Of a stretch of 33,332 nt of DNA, positions 1 to 7,593 are shown in pieces. Below the pieces are notes generated by a model. It ran no database searches. It saw nothing but the letters and a program-made list of their open reading frames with translations, and was not told where the DNA came from. The translations under genes were made by a program, and so were the position numbers. Every line of letters begins with the position of its first letter. The stretch's first letter is position 1. The stretch spans positions 72,980 through 106,311 of the forward strand of contig CACHLB010000003.1 in assembly GCA_902580505.1 (NCBI GenBank), given 5' to 3'. This DNA is from an uncultured Pelagibacteraceae bacterium (lineage in GTDB: Bacteria; Pseudomonadota; Alphaproteobacteria; Pelagibacterales; Pelagibacteraceae).

Positions 1-594
1 TGCGGTGTAGGGTATATAGGTGCTATTGATCACGATAAAGTAGATATTTCAAATCTTCAAAGACAAATTTTGTATACTTCAAAAGATGTTGGAAAATTTA
101 AGGTTGATATCTTTAAAAGAAGAATAAAATTAATTAACAGAGATGTAAAAGTCAAAATTTTAAAAGAAAAAGCATCAGAAAAAAATTTAAATAAAATTGT
201 AAAAGATTTCGATATAATTGTAGATGGAACAGATAATTTTAAAACTAAATTTTTAATAAATAAATTTTCATTAAAATATAAAAGAAAATTAATAGTTGGT
301 GCTATTAGCAAATTTGATGGACATATTTTTTCATTCGATTTTAATAATAAATCAAGCCCATGCTTAAAATGTTTTTACCAGTCAGAACCTTCTGATGAAG
401 TTTTAAATTGTGAAAGTGAAGGAATATTAGGAACTACATCAAATATAATTGGGAGTATGCAAGCAAATGAAGTTTTAAAAAACATAATTTCTTCTGATAA
501 AAGTCTTCACTCATCAATTCTGGTGGTTAATCTAAAAAAACTAGAATTTAGAAAAATAAAATTTACTAAAAAAAAGGGTTGCTTGTGCAATTAA
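1..594 (+). CDS. ThiF/MoeB/HesA-family adenylyltransferase, 5' partial
   Basis: The reading frame is open from base 1, so the N-terminal part with the glycine-rich nucleotide-binding loop lies outside the window. The first visible residues (CGVGYIGAIDHDKVDISNLQRQ) are the canonical E1-like segment after that loop: the acidic strand end, then the D-x-S-NLQRQ motif with its catalytic Arg. A CLKC pair follows in the middle and a CLC near the C-terminus (GCLCN), in the places of the two zinc-binding CxxC pairs of MoeB/ThiF; the second is compressed. The family adenylates the C-terminal glycine of a small ubiquitin-like sulfur carrier (ThiS or MoaD) for thiamine or molybdopterin synthesis. Which carrier is used cannot be decided here, so no symbol is given. 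The 3' end overlaps the next gene by 16 bases. Confidence 0.88.
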   Translation, partial: CGVGYIGAIDHDKVDISNLQRQILYTSKDVGKFKVDIFKRRIKLINRDVKVKILKEKASEKNLNKIVKDFDIIVDGTDNFKTKFLINKFSLKYKRKLIVGAISKFDGHIFSFDFNNKSSPCLKCFYQSEPSDEVLNCESEGILGTTSNIIGSMQANEVLKNIISSDKSLHSSILVVNLKKLEFRKIKFTKKKGCLCN

Positions 595-1031
595 TCTTCA
601 AGATTTTAATCATAATATTTTTTACCTCGAATGCCATTTCGGAGGATAATGAAAAATTTTTAATGCTTAAAAATGATAAGGTAAACGTAAGATATGGCCC
701 AAGTTTTGATTATCCAATAAAGTATATTTACAAGAAAATAAACTTGCCGGTAAAAGTGATTGATAAAAAAGAAAATTTTAGAAGAATAATTGACAATAAA
801 AAGAATGGTGGGTGGATACACATTTCTCAATTGAAGCAATCAAAATCCTTTATAACTGTATCAAATAAAATTCTATTCAAAAAACCAACTAAATTTTCTA
901 AACCCTTGGCTAAAATAGAAACAGGAAGATTATTGATAGTGAAAAAATGCGAGAGAAATTGGTGCTTAGTAGAAACTAAAAGTTTTAAAGGGTGGGTTGA
1001 CGAAGAAAATCTTTGGGGAAAAATTAACTAA
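579..1031 (+). CDS. Exported SH3-domain protein
   Basis: 150 residues. The start is a TTG at 579 or a GTG at 585, both inside the end of the upstream gene; no ATG fits the signal peptide. Residues 1-21 are a hydrophobic signal peptide (LIFKILIIIFFTSNAIS), so the product is probably periplasmic. Two bacterial SH3-like repeats follow. The first (about 28-85) contains NVRYGPSFDYP and GGWIHISQL; the second (about 92-148) contains the aromatic-rich pattern NWCLVET...KGWVDEENLWG. Such domains usually bind peptidoglycan or stem peptides. No catalytic domain is attached, so it is probably a binding or scaffold protein. It is translationally coupled to the ThiF-like gene, with no obvious functional link. 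Confidence 0.8.
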   Translation: MLVQLIFKILIIIFFTSNAISEDNEKFLMLKNDKVNVRYGPSFDYPIKYIYKKINLPVKVIDKKENFRRIIDNKKNGGWIHISQLKQSKSFITVSNKILFKKPTKFSKPLAKIETGRLLIVKKCERNWCLVETKSFKGWVDEENLWGKIN

Positions 1032-1057
1032 CCCTGTAAGTTATATATATTAACTAA

Positions 1058-1237
1058 TTATTTTTGTTGGACACAAACGTCTTTGATCACTGGAGCATTT
1101 GCACAATCAACACATTTAGTCTTTTGAACTATGCATCCATCATCAAGGACTTCAACATCAACTATTTTATCACACTTGGAACAAGTTGAAGAAATTGTTA
1201 ATCCACATTTTTTACAATTATAATTTTCTATTTGCAT
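1058..1237 (-). CDS. Small zinc-ribbon protein (59 aa)
   Basis: An ATG at 1237 opens a 59-codon frame ending in TAA at 1058. The protein has eight cysteines (residues 8, 11, 19, 22, 35, 42, 45, 55), including three CxxC pairs (CKKC, CSKC, CVDC), which is the arrangement of a double zinc ribbon or rubredoxin-like knuckle. It begins MQIENYNCKKCG and has no signal peptide, so it is likely cytosolic. The Cys spacing makes a chance ORF very unlikely. It lies downstream of the DUF2061 gene on the same strand after a 144-base gap holding repeats and a Fur-box-like sequence, so it may be separately transcribed. I do not recognise the family beyond a zinc-ribbon fold; nucleic-acid or protein binding and metal storage are all possible. 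Confidence 0.72.
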   Translation of the reverse strand: MQIENYNCKKCGLTISSTCSKCDKIVDVEVLDDGCIVQKTKCVDCANAPVIKDVCVQQK

Positions 1238-1281
1238 ATATTAAAAATTAAATATGAAAAAATTATTTTCAACAAATATCC

Positions 1282-1329
1282 TTGCGAATAATTATTATTT
1301 ACGCATTTTTTTTGCGAATAATTATTATT
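1282..1329. repeat. Pair of 18-bp direct repeats
   Basis: TTGCGAATAATTATTATT occurs exactly twice, at 1282-1299 and 1312-1329, with starts 30 bp apart (about three helical turns). The copies flank a short CGCA/TGCG inverted pair with a T-tract between. They sit upstream of the zinc-ribbon gene (minus strand) and downstream of the katG operon. The phasing suggests a dimeric regulator binding twice on one face of the helix, possibly a Fur-superfamily protein. This is inference. Confidence 0.6.
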
Positions 1330-1370
1330 ACTACTAATTATCCTTATTAAATTTTTCTTAAATACTTATT

Positions 1371-1389
1371 GATAATGATTATTATTTAC
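1371..1389 (-). promoter_or_regulatory. Fur-box-like sequence at the end of the DUF2061 gene
   Basis: Read on the minus strand the sequence is GTAAATAATAATCATTATC. It matches 16 of 19 positions of the classical Fur box GATAATGATAATCATTATC, including the last twelve bases exactly. It overlaps the stop codon of the DUF2061 gene and lies about 135 bp upstream of the zinc-ribbon start. Background AT content is high, so a chance match is possible. Alphaproteobacterial Fur/Mur proteins often prefer other sites. Confidence 0.35.
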
Positions 1390-1624
1390 TTTTTGATCTA
1401 CTTGCCCACCACTTATCTAAAATGAAATACCATATAGAATTGGCAATTGGTTCTACAATTGCATCAGTCAAAGCTATCATAAAAGATACATCAGCAACTA
1501 TCATCAAAACAGTTATAGCAATTGCAAAATGACCAACTGTATAAACAATTGTTCTTAAAATAGAGCCTCTGTTATTGGAATAAATCTGACCGGCAGCTTT
1601 AAAAATACCGTTGGTAACTTCCAT
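1382..1624 (-). CDS. DUF2061 small inner-membrane protein
   Basis: 80 residues with two predicted membrane segments, about 22-44 (hydrophobic stretch after RGSILRTIVYT) and about 47-69 (FMIALTDAIVEPIANSIWYF), and a basic C-terminus ending RSKSK. The pattern of R-x(3)-RT before helix 1 and a conserved acidic residue in helix 2 followed by WYF is that of DUF2061 predicted membrane proteins, whose function is unknown. Its ATG overlaps the stop codon of the upstream oxygenase gene by one base (TAATG), so it is translationally coupled as the third gene of the katG operon. That position hints at a role in oxidative or iron stress, but this is only an inference from context. Confidence 0.75.
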   Translation of the reverse strand: MEVTNGIFKAAGQIYSNNRGSILRTIVYTVGHFAIAITVLMIVADVSFMIALTDAIVEPIANSIWYFILDKWWASRSKSK

Positions 1625-2220
1625 TATTCTTTAAACGGGCTTTCAAGAACACAAGCAACTAAGTGAACTCTAGCCTGTTCTCCTCCATTAAAAAAGTTAT
1701 GATACTTTGTATTGTTAGTAATCCATACATGTCCATCTGCAGGCAAATGTTTTGCAACATTTTCAATGACCATTGAACAACCTGCATTGGTTACTATCGG
1801 AATATGTAATCTACACTCTGGATCTTTGTGCCAGCTTAGCGTTGATCTTGGCTCTTTTAATAAAAGCCTTACTCTTCCTAGTTTAAATTTTTTACTAAGA
1901 ATTTCATAAACTTCTTTAAAATAAGTTTTCTCGAACTCTGGTAGCAACTGAGTATATTTCGATTCATCAATATCAATATCTCTTGAGACTTCTTTTCCTG
2001 TCTCATCAGCAATAGTCCAATATCTACCTCTGATATTGTTCCCTTCTATAGAGTCTTTGTTATTTGGAATTTGATTTAGAGGAATTGCACCAAAGTGAGT
2101 AACACCTGGCGAATTAAATTTCTTTTTCTCTAAAATTAGATTTAAGTCATTTCGCAATCTATTTATATCAAACTTAATTTCAGGAACTTTATAAAAGTCT
2201 TCGAACGATAGTGATGTCAT
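1624..2220 (-). CDS. Aspartyl/asparaginyl beta-hydroxylase-like 2OG-Fe(II) oxygenase
   Basis: 198 residues. A double-stranded beta-helix core carries an HxD iron motif at H131-K-D133 (TLSWHKDPE), then RLHIPI and, distally, YHNFFNGGEQARVHLVACVL. There H174 is the likely third iron ligand and R184 the likely 2-oxoglutarate carboxylate-binding Arg. This layout fits the Asp/Asn beta-hydroxylase domain family (AspH, PF05118 type). The substrate is unknown; relatives act on protein side chains, lipids or small molecules. It starts 19 bases after the katG stop with an AAGGA ribosome site and ends by overlapping the DUF2061 start, so it is the middle gene of the katG operon. An iron- and oxygen-dependent enzyme in a peroxide-responsive operon could act as a stress-linked modifier. 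Confidence 0.78.
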   Translation of the reverse strand: MTSLSFEDFYKVPEIKFDINRLRNDLNLILEKKKFNSPGVTHFGAIPLNQIPNNKDSIEGNNIRGRYWTIADETGKEVSRDIDIDESKYTQLLPEFEKTYFKEVYEILSKKFKLGRVRLLLKEPRSTLSWHKDPECRLHIPIVTNAGCSMVIENVAKHLPADGHVWITNNTKYHNFFNGGEQARVHLVACVLESPFKE

Positions 2221-2239
2221 TTTTCCGCTTTCCTTAATA

Positions 2240-4477
2240 CTAGTTTAATCTTAAATCAAATCTATCTGCATTCATCACTTTGACCCATGCAGATACAAAG
2301 TCTTTAACAAATTTGTCAGATGAGTCTTTGCAGGCATAGACTTCGGCTAATGCTCTTAATTGAGAATTTGAACCAAAAATAAGGTCAACTCTTGAACCTT
2401 TCCACTTAGTTTTTTTAGACTTTCTATCTTTACCAACAAAATATTGTTCAGATTTGTCAGTTTCTTTCCAAGTGGTACTCATATCAAGAAGATTTACAAA
2501 ATAATCTGTTGATAGAGTTCCAGGTTTTTTTGTGAAAACTCCATTTTTAGAACTATCATAGTTTGTATCTAAAACTCTCATTCCTCCTACAAGAACTGTC
2601 ATCTCTGGTGCCGTTAATCCCATTAATTGTGCCTTATCAATTAATTTTTCCTCAGCTGAAACATTAGATTTACCTTTTTTCATGTAGTTTCTAAAACCAT
2701 CCGCTTGCGGCTCAAGTAATCCAAATGAATTTACATCTGTTTGGTCTTGTCTTGCATCTCCTCTTCCAGGTGTGAATGGAACCTGAATTTTATGTCCAGC
2801 TTTTTTTGCTGCCATCTCTATTCCTACATTTCCACCTAATACTATAAGGTCCGCCATTGAGACTGATTTTTTATTTGTATCAAATTTTTTCTTAATTTTT
2901 TGTAAAGCTTTAATAACCTTTGAAAGTTTTTTAGGGTTATTGACTTTCCAACTTCTTTGAGGCTCAAGCATAATTCTTGCTCCGTTTGCTCCACCTCTTT
3001 TGTCAGAACCTCTGTATGTAGAAGCAGAAGCCCAAGCCGTAGAAACTAAATCAGAAACAGAGATTTTTGATTTTGAAAGCTTTGATTTTAAATCTCTTAT
3101 ATCTTTTGATTTAAGTTTATATTTTGGTTTATCTATAGGATCTTGCCAAATTAATTGTTCTTTTGGTACTTCGCTACCCAAATAACATGCTCTTGGTCCC
3201 ATGTCTCTATGAGTAAGCTTAAACCAAGCTCTTGCAAATGCATCAGCAAATTCATCTGGATTTTGATAAAAATGTTTTGAAATTGGTCCATAACTTTTAT
3301 CCATTCTCAAAGATAAATCAGTTGTTTGCATCATTGGAGGATGCATTTTACTTTTATCATGAGCATCAGGAACCATTTTAATTCTCTGACCATTCTTTTT
3401 TGGAGTCCATTGAAATGCTCCAGCAGGTCCTTTTGTCAATTCCCATTCATGGTTAAATAAACAATCAAAGTAACCCATATCCCATTGTGTTGGTGTTTGT
3501 GTCCATGCCCCCTCAATACCACTACTTATTGCGTGTACACCTTTTCCTGATTTGTAATTACTATTCCAACCAGTTGCTTGATCTTGAATTCTTGATGCCT
3601 CTGGATCAGGTCCTTTATGTGATTCAGGTGCAGCACCATGAGATTTTCCAAAAGTATGGCCACCAGCAACTAGTGCAACTGTTTCATAATCATTCATTGC
3701 CATTCGTCCAAATGTTTCTCTAATATCATGAGCTGCTTTCAATGGGTCTGGATTAAAATCTGGACCTTGTGGATTTACATAAATTAATCCCATGTGAGAA
3801 GCCCCCAATGGTTGTTCAAGATCTCTTTTTCCGCTGTATCTCTTAACACCTAACATTTCTTTTTCTGAACCCCAGTAAATATCATCTTCTGGTTCCCAGA
3901 TATCAGTTCTTCCCGCTCCAAATCCGAACGTTTTAAAGCCCATAGACTCTAATGCTACATTTCCAACTAGTATAAATAAATCTGCCCAAGAAATTCTTTT
4001 TCCATATTTCTGTTTTATTGGCCACAAAAGTAATCTAGCTTTATCTAGATTAACATTATCAGGCCAAGCATTTAACGGTGCAAACCTTTGATTACCTGTT
4101 CCAGCTCCCCCTCTACCATCACCTGTTCTGTATGTACCTGCTGCGTGCCATGCTAATCTAATAAATAAAGGACCATAATGTCCGTAATCTGCTGGCCACC
4201 ATTCTTGTGAGTCTGTCATTAATTTGTTTAAATCTTTTTTGAGTGCTTTGTAGTTAAGTTTTTTAAATTCTTTAGAATAATTAAATTTTTTCTCCATTGG
4301 ATTTGATAAATTTGAGTGCTGACTTAAAATTTTCAAATTCAAACTGTTTGGCCAAAAATCTCTATTTGTTTGTCCTCTTCCAGCGCTAAATTTTGCTGGT
4401 GTTCCTGCACCCGTAAAAGGGCACTTACTTAATTCTGCTGATTTAAATGTTTTACTTTTATGAAATTCCGCACTCAT
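2240..4477 (-). CDS. katG: Catalase-peroxidase KatG
   Basis: 745 residues, the usual full length of the bifunctional heme catalase-peroxidase. It has an N-terminal catalytic peroxidase domain and a C-terminal inactive duplicate. Distal heme residues R107, W110 and H111 are in [12 protein letters not shown]233 ([10 protein letters not shown]) and M259 ([10 protein letters not shown]) complete the Trp-Tyr-Met adduct with W110 that is needed for catalase activity, and the proximal heme ligand is H274 in [12 protein letters not shown]. It removes hydrogen peroxide in the cytoplasm; there is no signal peptide. The start is supported by AAAGGAGA a few bases upstream of the ATG. It heads an operon with the oxygenase and DUF2061 genes. 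Its promoter overlaps two identical Irr/PerR-type operators, and a Fur-family regulator gene lies directly upstream. Confidence 0.98.
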   Translation of the reverse strand: MSAEFHKSKTFKSAELSKCPFTGAGTPAKFSAGRGQTNRDFWPNSLNLKILSQHSNLSNPMEKKFNYSKEFKKLNYKALKKDLNKLMTDSQEWWPADYGHYGPLFIRLAWHAAGTYRTGDGRGGAGTGNQRFAPLNAWPDNVNLDKARLLLWPIKQKYGKRISWADLFILVGNVALESMGFKTFGFGAGRTDIWEPEDDIYWGSEKEMLGVKRYSGKRDLEQPLGASHMGLIYVNPQGPDFNPDPLKAAHDIRETFGRMAMNDYETVALVAGGHTFGKSHGAAPESHKGPDPEASRIQDQATGWNSNYKSGKGVHAISSGIEGAWTQTPTQWDMGYFDCLFNHEWELTKGPAGAFQWTPKKNGQRIKMVPDAHDKSKMHPPMMQTTDLSLRMDKSYGPISKHFYQNPDEFADAFARAWFKLTHRDMGPRACYLGSEVPKEQLIWQDPIDKPKYKLKSKDIRDLKSKLSKSKISVSDLVSTAWASASTYRGSDKRGGANGARIMLEPQRSWKVNNPKKLSKVIKALQKIKKKFDTNKKSVSMADLIVLGGNVGIEMAAKKAGHKIQVPFTPGRGDARQDQTDVNSFGLLEPQADGFRNYMKKGKSNVSAEEKLIDKAQLMGLTAPEMTVLVGGMRVLDTNYDSSKNGVFTKKPGTLSTDYFVNLLDMSTTWKETDKSEQYFVGKDRKSKKTKWKGSRVDLIFGSNSQLRALAEVYACKDSSDKFVKDFVSAWVKVMNADRFDLRLN

Positions 4478-4498
4478 TATTATATATCTCCTTTAATA

Positions 4499-4513
4499 TT
4501 ATAATTATTCTAA
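4499..4513 (-). promoter_or_regulatory. Irr/PerR-type operator 1 of katG (downstream of +1)
   Basis: TTAGAATAATTATAA on the minus strand is an interrupted palindrome. It differs by one base from the Irr/ICE consensus TTAGAA-N3-TTCTAA and by one base from the PerR box TTATAATNATTATAA. It lies just downstream of the predicted katG start point, where bound repressor would block transcription. It is identical in all 15 bases to operator 2, whose centre is 23 bp away. Confidence 0.75.
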
Positions 4514-4520
4514 TTTCTTG

Positions 4521-4549
4521 TTTATAATTATTCTAAAGAAGATTGTCAA
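4521..4549 (-). promoter_or_regulatory. katG sigma70-type promoter
   Basis: On the minus strand TTGACA (4549-4544) is separated by exactly 17 bases from TATAAA (4526-4521), a near-consensus sigma70 promoter. The start point would fall near 4514, giving a leader of about 37 bases that ends in the AAAGGAGA ribosome site. Operator 2 (4536-4522) occupies the spacer and the -10 box, and operator 1 follows the start point, so the architecture is that of a strong promoter under repression. Confidence 0.8.
4522..4536 (-). promoter_or_regulatory. Irr/PerR-type operator 2 of katG (spacer/-10)
   Basis: The same 15-mer as operator 1 (TTAGAATAATTATAA on the minus strand) lies between the -35 and -10 boxes and covers most of the -10. 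A bound Fur-family dimer here would exclude RNA polymerase. The two copies are phased by 23 bp, about two helical turns, which would allow side-by-side dimers. Confidence 0.75.
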
Positions 4550-4583
4550 TAAGTCAGAATATTTATGATGTAATTTTGAAAAC

Positions 4584-4994
4584 CTAGTCCTCTAATTTTA
4601 CTAAAACTTCGACTGATTTAATTTTTTTTCCAGGAATGGATTTCTGAATCTCTATTGGTCCTACATCCTCATTTTTAATGTCAATAAGCTTTTCTTCTTT
4701 AACATCAAAGAAATGGTGGTGATCTGTGACATTTGTATCAAAATAAGTTTGATTAGAATTAATTGGTATCTCTTTAAGATATCCTTTTTTAAGGAATGCA
4801 TGGACTGTATTGTAAACAGTTGCTAAAGAAACTTTCTCTCCAGTTTTATCTTTTATCAAATTGAATAAGTCGTTTATTGTGAAATGGAAAGTTTTATCTC
4901 TATTAAACAAAACCTCGCATATATTTATTCTTTGTTTAGTTGGTCTCAAGCTAGAGTTTCTTAGTTTTTCAATAAATTCTTGTTTACTAGTCAT
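4584..4994 (-). CDS. irr: Fur-superfamily regulator, Irr type
   Basis: 136 residues from the ATG at 4994; a TTG two codons upstream is also possible. The N-terminal winged helix shows LRPTKQRINICEVLF and the recognition helix SLATVYNTVHAF. The C-terminal sensor half has TYFDTNVTDHHHFF with a His cluster at 92-94, then LIDI and a C-terminus IKSVEVLVKLED. LRPT-QR, TYFDTN and DHHHFF are typical of Irr, the alphaproteobacterial heme/iron-status regulator, rather than Fur. There is no GCPW heme regulatory motif and only one Cys (in CEVLF). It lies upstream of katG on the same strand and divergent from fabA, the neighbourhood irr has in many Alphaproteobacteria. A PerR-like peroxide sensor is the alternative. 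Confidence 0.82.
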   Translation of the reverse strand: MTSKQEFIEKLRNSSLRPTKQRINICEVLFNRDKTFHFTINDLFNLIKDKTGEKVSLATVYNTVHAFLKKGYLKEIPINSNQTYFDTNVTDHHHFFDVKEEKLIDIKNEDVGPIEIQKSIPGKKIKSVEVLVKLED

Positions 4995-5001
4995 TAGCAA
5001 T

Positions 5002-5016
5002 TTAAAACTATTCTAA
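5002..5016 (-). promoter_or_regulatory. Candidate Irr-type operator upstream of irr
   Basis: TTAGAATAGTTTTAA on the minus strand has a perfect TTAGAA half-site and a second half-site one base off TTCTAA. It differs from the katG operators at two of 15 positions. It lies 8 bases upstream of the irr ATG, and about 12 bases downstream of a TATAAT on the minus strand (5033-5028), where a repressor would autoregulate irr. The overlapping plus-strand TATAAT (5030-5035) could serve fabA, but neither -10 has a convincing -35. Confidence 0.6.
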
Positions 5017-5067
5017 ACTATTTGTATATTATAATGTACCTAAATCAAGTAATAAGATTACAAAATT

Positions 5068-5568
5068 ATGAAAAAAAGTTCCTTTAATTACAACGAACTA
5101 ATTGATTGCGCTAATGGTAAGTTATTTGGTCCAGGCAATGCAAAATTGCCTTCTCCACCAATGCTAATGTTTGATAGAATTACAGAAATAACTGAGAGTG
5201 AGGGTTTTTATAAAAAAGGATCTATGAAAGCCGAACTTGATATTAAGGATAATTTGTGGTTCTTTGATTGTCATTTTAGAGAAGATCCAGTTATGCCAGG
5301 TTGTCTTGGTTTAGATGCTATGTGGCAGCTAGTTGGCTTTTTTCTTGGTTGGCTTGGAAATCCAGGAAGAGGTAGAGCATTAGGTGTAAGCACTGTAAAA
5401 TTCACTGGGGAAGTTCTTAAAAATGTCAAAATGGCAACATATGAAATAGATATTAAAAGAATTCTTGTTAAAGGAGAGACAACTGTGGGACTTGCAAATG
5501 GAATACTGCTTGCTGACGGAAAAAAGATTTATAGTGCAGAAAATCTTAAGGTAGGATTATTTAAATAA
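5068..5568 (+). CDS. fabA: 3-hydroxydecanoyl-ACP dehydratase/isomerase FabA
   Basis: 166 residues, close to the usual 170. It shows the hot-dog fold landmarks [12 protein letters not shown] near the N-terminus and the active-site region [23 protein letters not shown], with catalytic H69 and D83 (equivalent to E. coli H70 and D84). The enzyme dehydrates 3-hydroxydecanoyl-ACP and isomerises trans-2- to cis-3-decenoyl-ACP, the branch point of anaerobic unsaturated fatty acid synthesis. It is the first gene of fabA-fabB-fabI, its TAA overlapping the fabB ATG by one base. It is divergent from irr across 73 bp, and the irr operator there could also influence its promoter. No clear ribosome site is visible. 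Confidence 0.97.
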   Translation: MKKSSFNYNELIDCANGKLFGPGNAKLPSPPMLMFDRITEITESEGFYKKGSMKAELDIKDNLWFFDCHFREDPVMPGCLGLDAMWQLVGFFLGWLGNPGRGRALGVSTVKFTGEVLKNVKMATYEIDIKRILVKGETTVGLANGILLADGKKIYSAENLKVGLFK

Positions 5569-6779
5569 TGAAAAGAGTAGTTGTAACAGGACTTGGTGTA
5601 GTTTCATGTTTAGGAAACAATCAAGATGAAGTTTATCTATCTTTAGTTAATACAAAATCAGGAATAACATTTTCTGAGGAATATAAAGAACATAATTTAA
5701 AGAGCCATGTTCATGGTAAACCTAATATCAAATTAGAAGATTACATTGATAGAAAAGTTATTAGGTTTATGGGAGCTGGCTCAGCATATAATTATGTTGC
5801 TATGAGTGAAGCAGTTAAAGATTCTGGATTAGAAGAAAATGAGGTTAGTAATATTTCAACTGGGATGGTAATGGGATCAGGAGGACCATCAATTGAAAAT
5901 GTGATATTAGCATCAGATAAAACTAGAGAAAAAAATCCAAAAAAAATGGGTCCATTTATAGTTCCAAGAACTATGGCAAGTACTGCTTCTGCCACTCTAG
6001 CAGTTCCATTTAAAATAAAAGGCACTAATTATACAATAAGTTCTGCGTGTGCAACGAGTGGTCATTGTATTGGTAACGCAATGGAACTTATTCAATTAGG
6101 AAAACAAAATATTATTTTTGCAGGTGGAAGTGATGAGGTTCACTTTGCTATGACTGCAATGTTTGATGCGATGACTGCGCTATCATCAAAATATAACGAT
6201 ACCCCTGAAAAAGCTTCAAGACCATATGATAAAACAAGAGATGGTTTTGTGATTGCTGGTGGAGGTGGAGTTCTTGTTTTAGAAGAATACGAACATGCCA
6301 AAGCAAGAGGTGCTAAAATATACGCAGAATTAACTGGATATGGAGCAACATCAGATGGCTATGATATGGTTGCACCATCTGGCGAGGGTGCGGTGAGATG
6401 TATGAAAATGGCTCTAGCAACTTCGAAAAATAAAATTGACTATATTAATACTCACGGGACATCAACACCTGTAGGAGATATTACAGAATTAAAAGCAGTG
6501 GGTGAGGCTTTCCCAGACTATAAACCTAAAATAAGTTCAACAAAATCTTTGTCAGGTCATTCATTAGGTGCAACTTCAGTTCACGAAGCAATTTACAGTT
6601 TGATAATGATGAAAAACAATTTTATTTCAGCGTCAGCAAATATTTCAGAAATGGATGATGAAGCAAAAAACTTTCCGATTGTTACACAAGTTGAAAAAGA
6701 AGTAAATTTAAATGCAATTATGTCTAACAGCTTTGGTTTTGGTGGAACTAATGCAACATTAGTGTTTGAGAAAGTTTAA
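5568..6779 (+). CDS. fabB: 3-oxoacyl-ACP synthase I FabB
   Basis: 403 residues, the standard KAS I length. The catalytic Cys-His-His triad is complete: C161 in [11 protein letters not shown]296 in [12 protein letters not shown] and H331 in [14 protein letters not shown], with a glycine-rich C-terminus [14 protein letters not shown]. FabB condenses malonyl-ACP with acyl-ACP and is the condensing enzyme that elongates the cis-3-decenoyl product of FabA, so the adjacent pair forms the unsaturated fatty acid module. Its start overlaps the fabA stop (TAATG), indicating translational coupling. It is the I-type rather than FabF, as judged from the fabA linkage and the lack of FabF-like N-terminal features. 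Confidence 0.97.
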   Translation: MKRVVVTGLGVVSCLGNNQDEVYLSLVNTKSGITFSEEYKEHNLKSHVHGKPNIKLEDYIDRKVIRFMGAGSAYNYVAMSEAVKDSGLEENEVSNISTGMVMGSGGPSIENVILASDKTREKNPKKMGPFIVPRTMASTASATLAVPFKIKGTNYTISSACATSGHCIGNAMELIQLGKQNIIFAGGSDEVHFAMTAMFDAMTALSSKYNDTPEKASRPYDKTRDGFVIAGGGGVLVLEEYEHAKARGAKIYAELTGYGATSDGYDMVAPSGEGAVRCMKMALATSKNKIDYINTHGTSTPVGDITELKAVGEAFPDYKPKISSTKSLSGHSLGATSVHEAIYSLIMMKNNFISASANISEMDDEAKNFPIVTQVEKEVNLNAIMSNSFGFGGTNATLVFEKV

Positions 6780-6783
6780 GTCT

Positions 6784-7569
6784 ATGAGTTTAATGAAGGG
6801 AAAAAAAGGTCTTATCATGGGAGTTGCCAATGAAAGATCAATTGCATGGGGTATATCTCAAAAACTTGCTGAAGCTGGAGCAGAGTTAGCTTTTACATAT
6901 TTAGGTGATGCTTTAAAAAAAAGAGTTATTCCACTTGCAGAAAAACTAAATTCAAATGTAACTTTTAGCTGTGATGTAGAAAAAAAAGAAGAAGTTGTAA
7001 AACTTTTTGAAGATGTAAAAAGTCAATGGGGAGAAATTGATTTTGTTGTACATGCAATCGCATTTTCAGATAAATCCGAGTTATCAGGAGAATATTTAAA
7101 TACAACTAGAGAGAACTTTTTAAGAAGTATGTTAATATCTTGTTTTTCATTTACTGAAGTTGCTAGAGAAGCATCTAAAATAATGAAGCAAGGTGGTAGT
7201 ATGATTACTTTGAGTTATGAAGCAAATAAAGCCATACCTAATTATAATGTAATGGGCGTATGTAAAGCTGCACTAGAGTCTAGTGTTAAATATCTTGCAA
7301 GAGACTTGGGAGCAAAGAATATTAGAGTTAATGCAATAAGTGCGGGACCAATTAAAACTCTGGCAGCTTCTGCTATTGGTGATGCTAAATTTCTTTACAA
7401 GTGGAATGCCGATCATTCATTTTTGAAAAGAAATGTAGATAATCTTGATGTCGGAAATTCAGCCTTATATCTTTTAAGTGATATGGCTGGTGGTGTTACT
7501 GGTGAAATTCATTATGTAGATGCTGGTTACAATAAAGTTGGAATGCCAGATCCTAAGAATATCACCTGA
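6784..7569 (+). CDS. fabI: Enoyl-ACP reductase FabI
   Basis: 261 residues from the ATG at 6784, four bases after the fabB stop. This start gives the family's usual N-terminus (MSLMKGKKGLIMGVANERSIAWGI); an upstream TTG would extend into fabB and is not needed. It is an atypical short-chain dehydrogenase with cofactor motif GVANERSIAWG, VHAIAF, Y145 and the Y154-x6-K161 catalytic pair (YNVMGVCK), as in E. coli FabI Y156/K163. It reduces trans-2-enoyl-ACP with NADH, the last step of each elongation round. It is the third gene of the fabA-fabB-fabI cluster. The sequence is of the triclosan-target FabI class, not FabL or FabV. Confidence 0.96.
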   Translation: MSLMKGKKGLIMGVANERSIAWGISQKLAEAGAELAFTYLGDALKKRVIPLAEKLNSNVTFSCDVEKKEEVVKLFEDVKSQWGEIDFVVHAIAFSDKSELSGEYLNTTRENFLRSMLISCFSFTEVAREASKIMKQGGSMITLSYEANKAIPNYNVMGVCKAALESSVKYLARDLGAKNIRVNAISAGPIKTLAASAIGDAKFLYKWNADHSFLKRNVDNLDVGNSALYLLSDMAGGVTGEIHYVDAGYNKVGMPDPKNIT

Positions 7570-7570
7570 A

Positions 7571-7590
7571 ATTTAGTTAAATTTAGTTAA
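7571..7590. repeat. Two tandem 10-bp units
   Basis: ATTTAGTTAA is repeated twice head to tail between the fabI stop and the next start, with a partial third unit. It could be slippage in AT-rich DNA. I see no regulatory meaning. Confidence 0.5.
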
Positions 7591-7593
7591 ATT

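Noticed and set aside
6766..6783. Upstream TTG start for fabI
   Set aside because: It would extend into the end of fabB and gives residues not typical of FabI. The ATG at 6784 gives the normal N-terminus.
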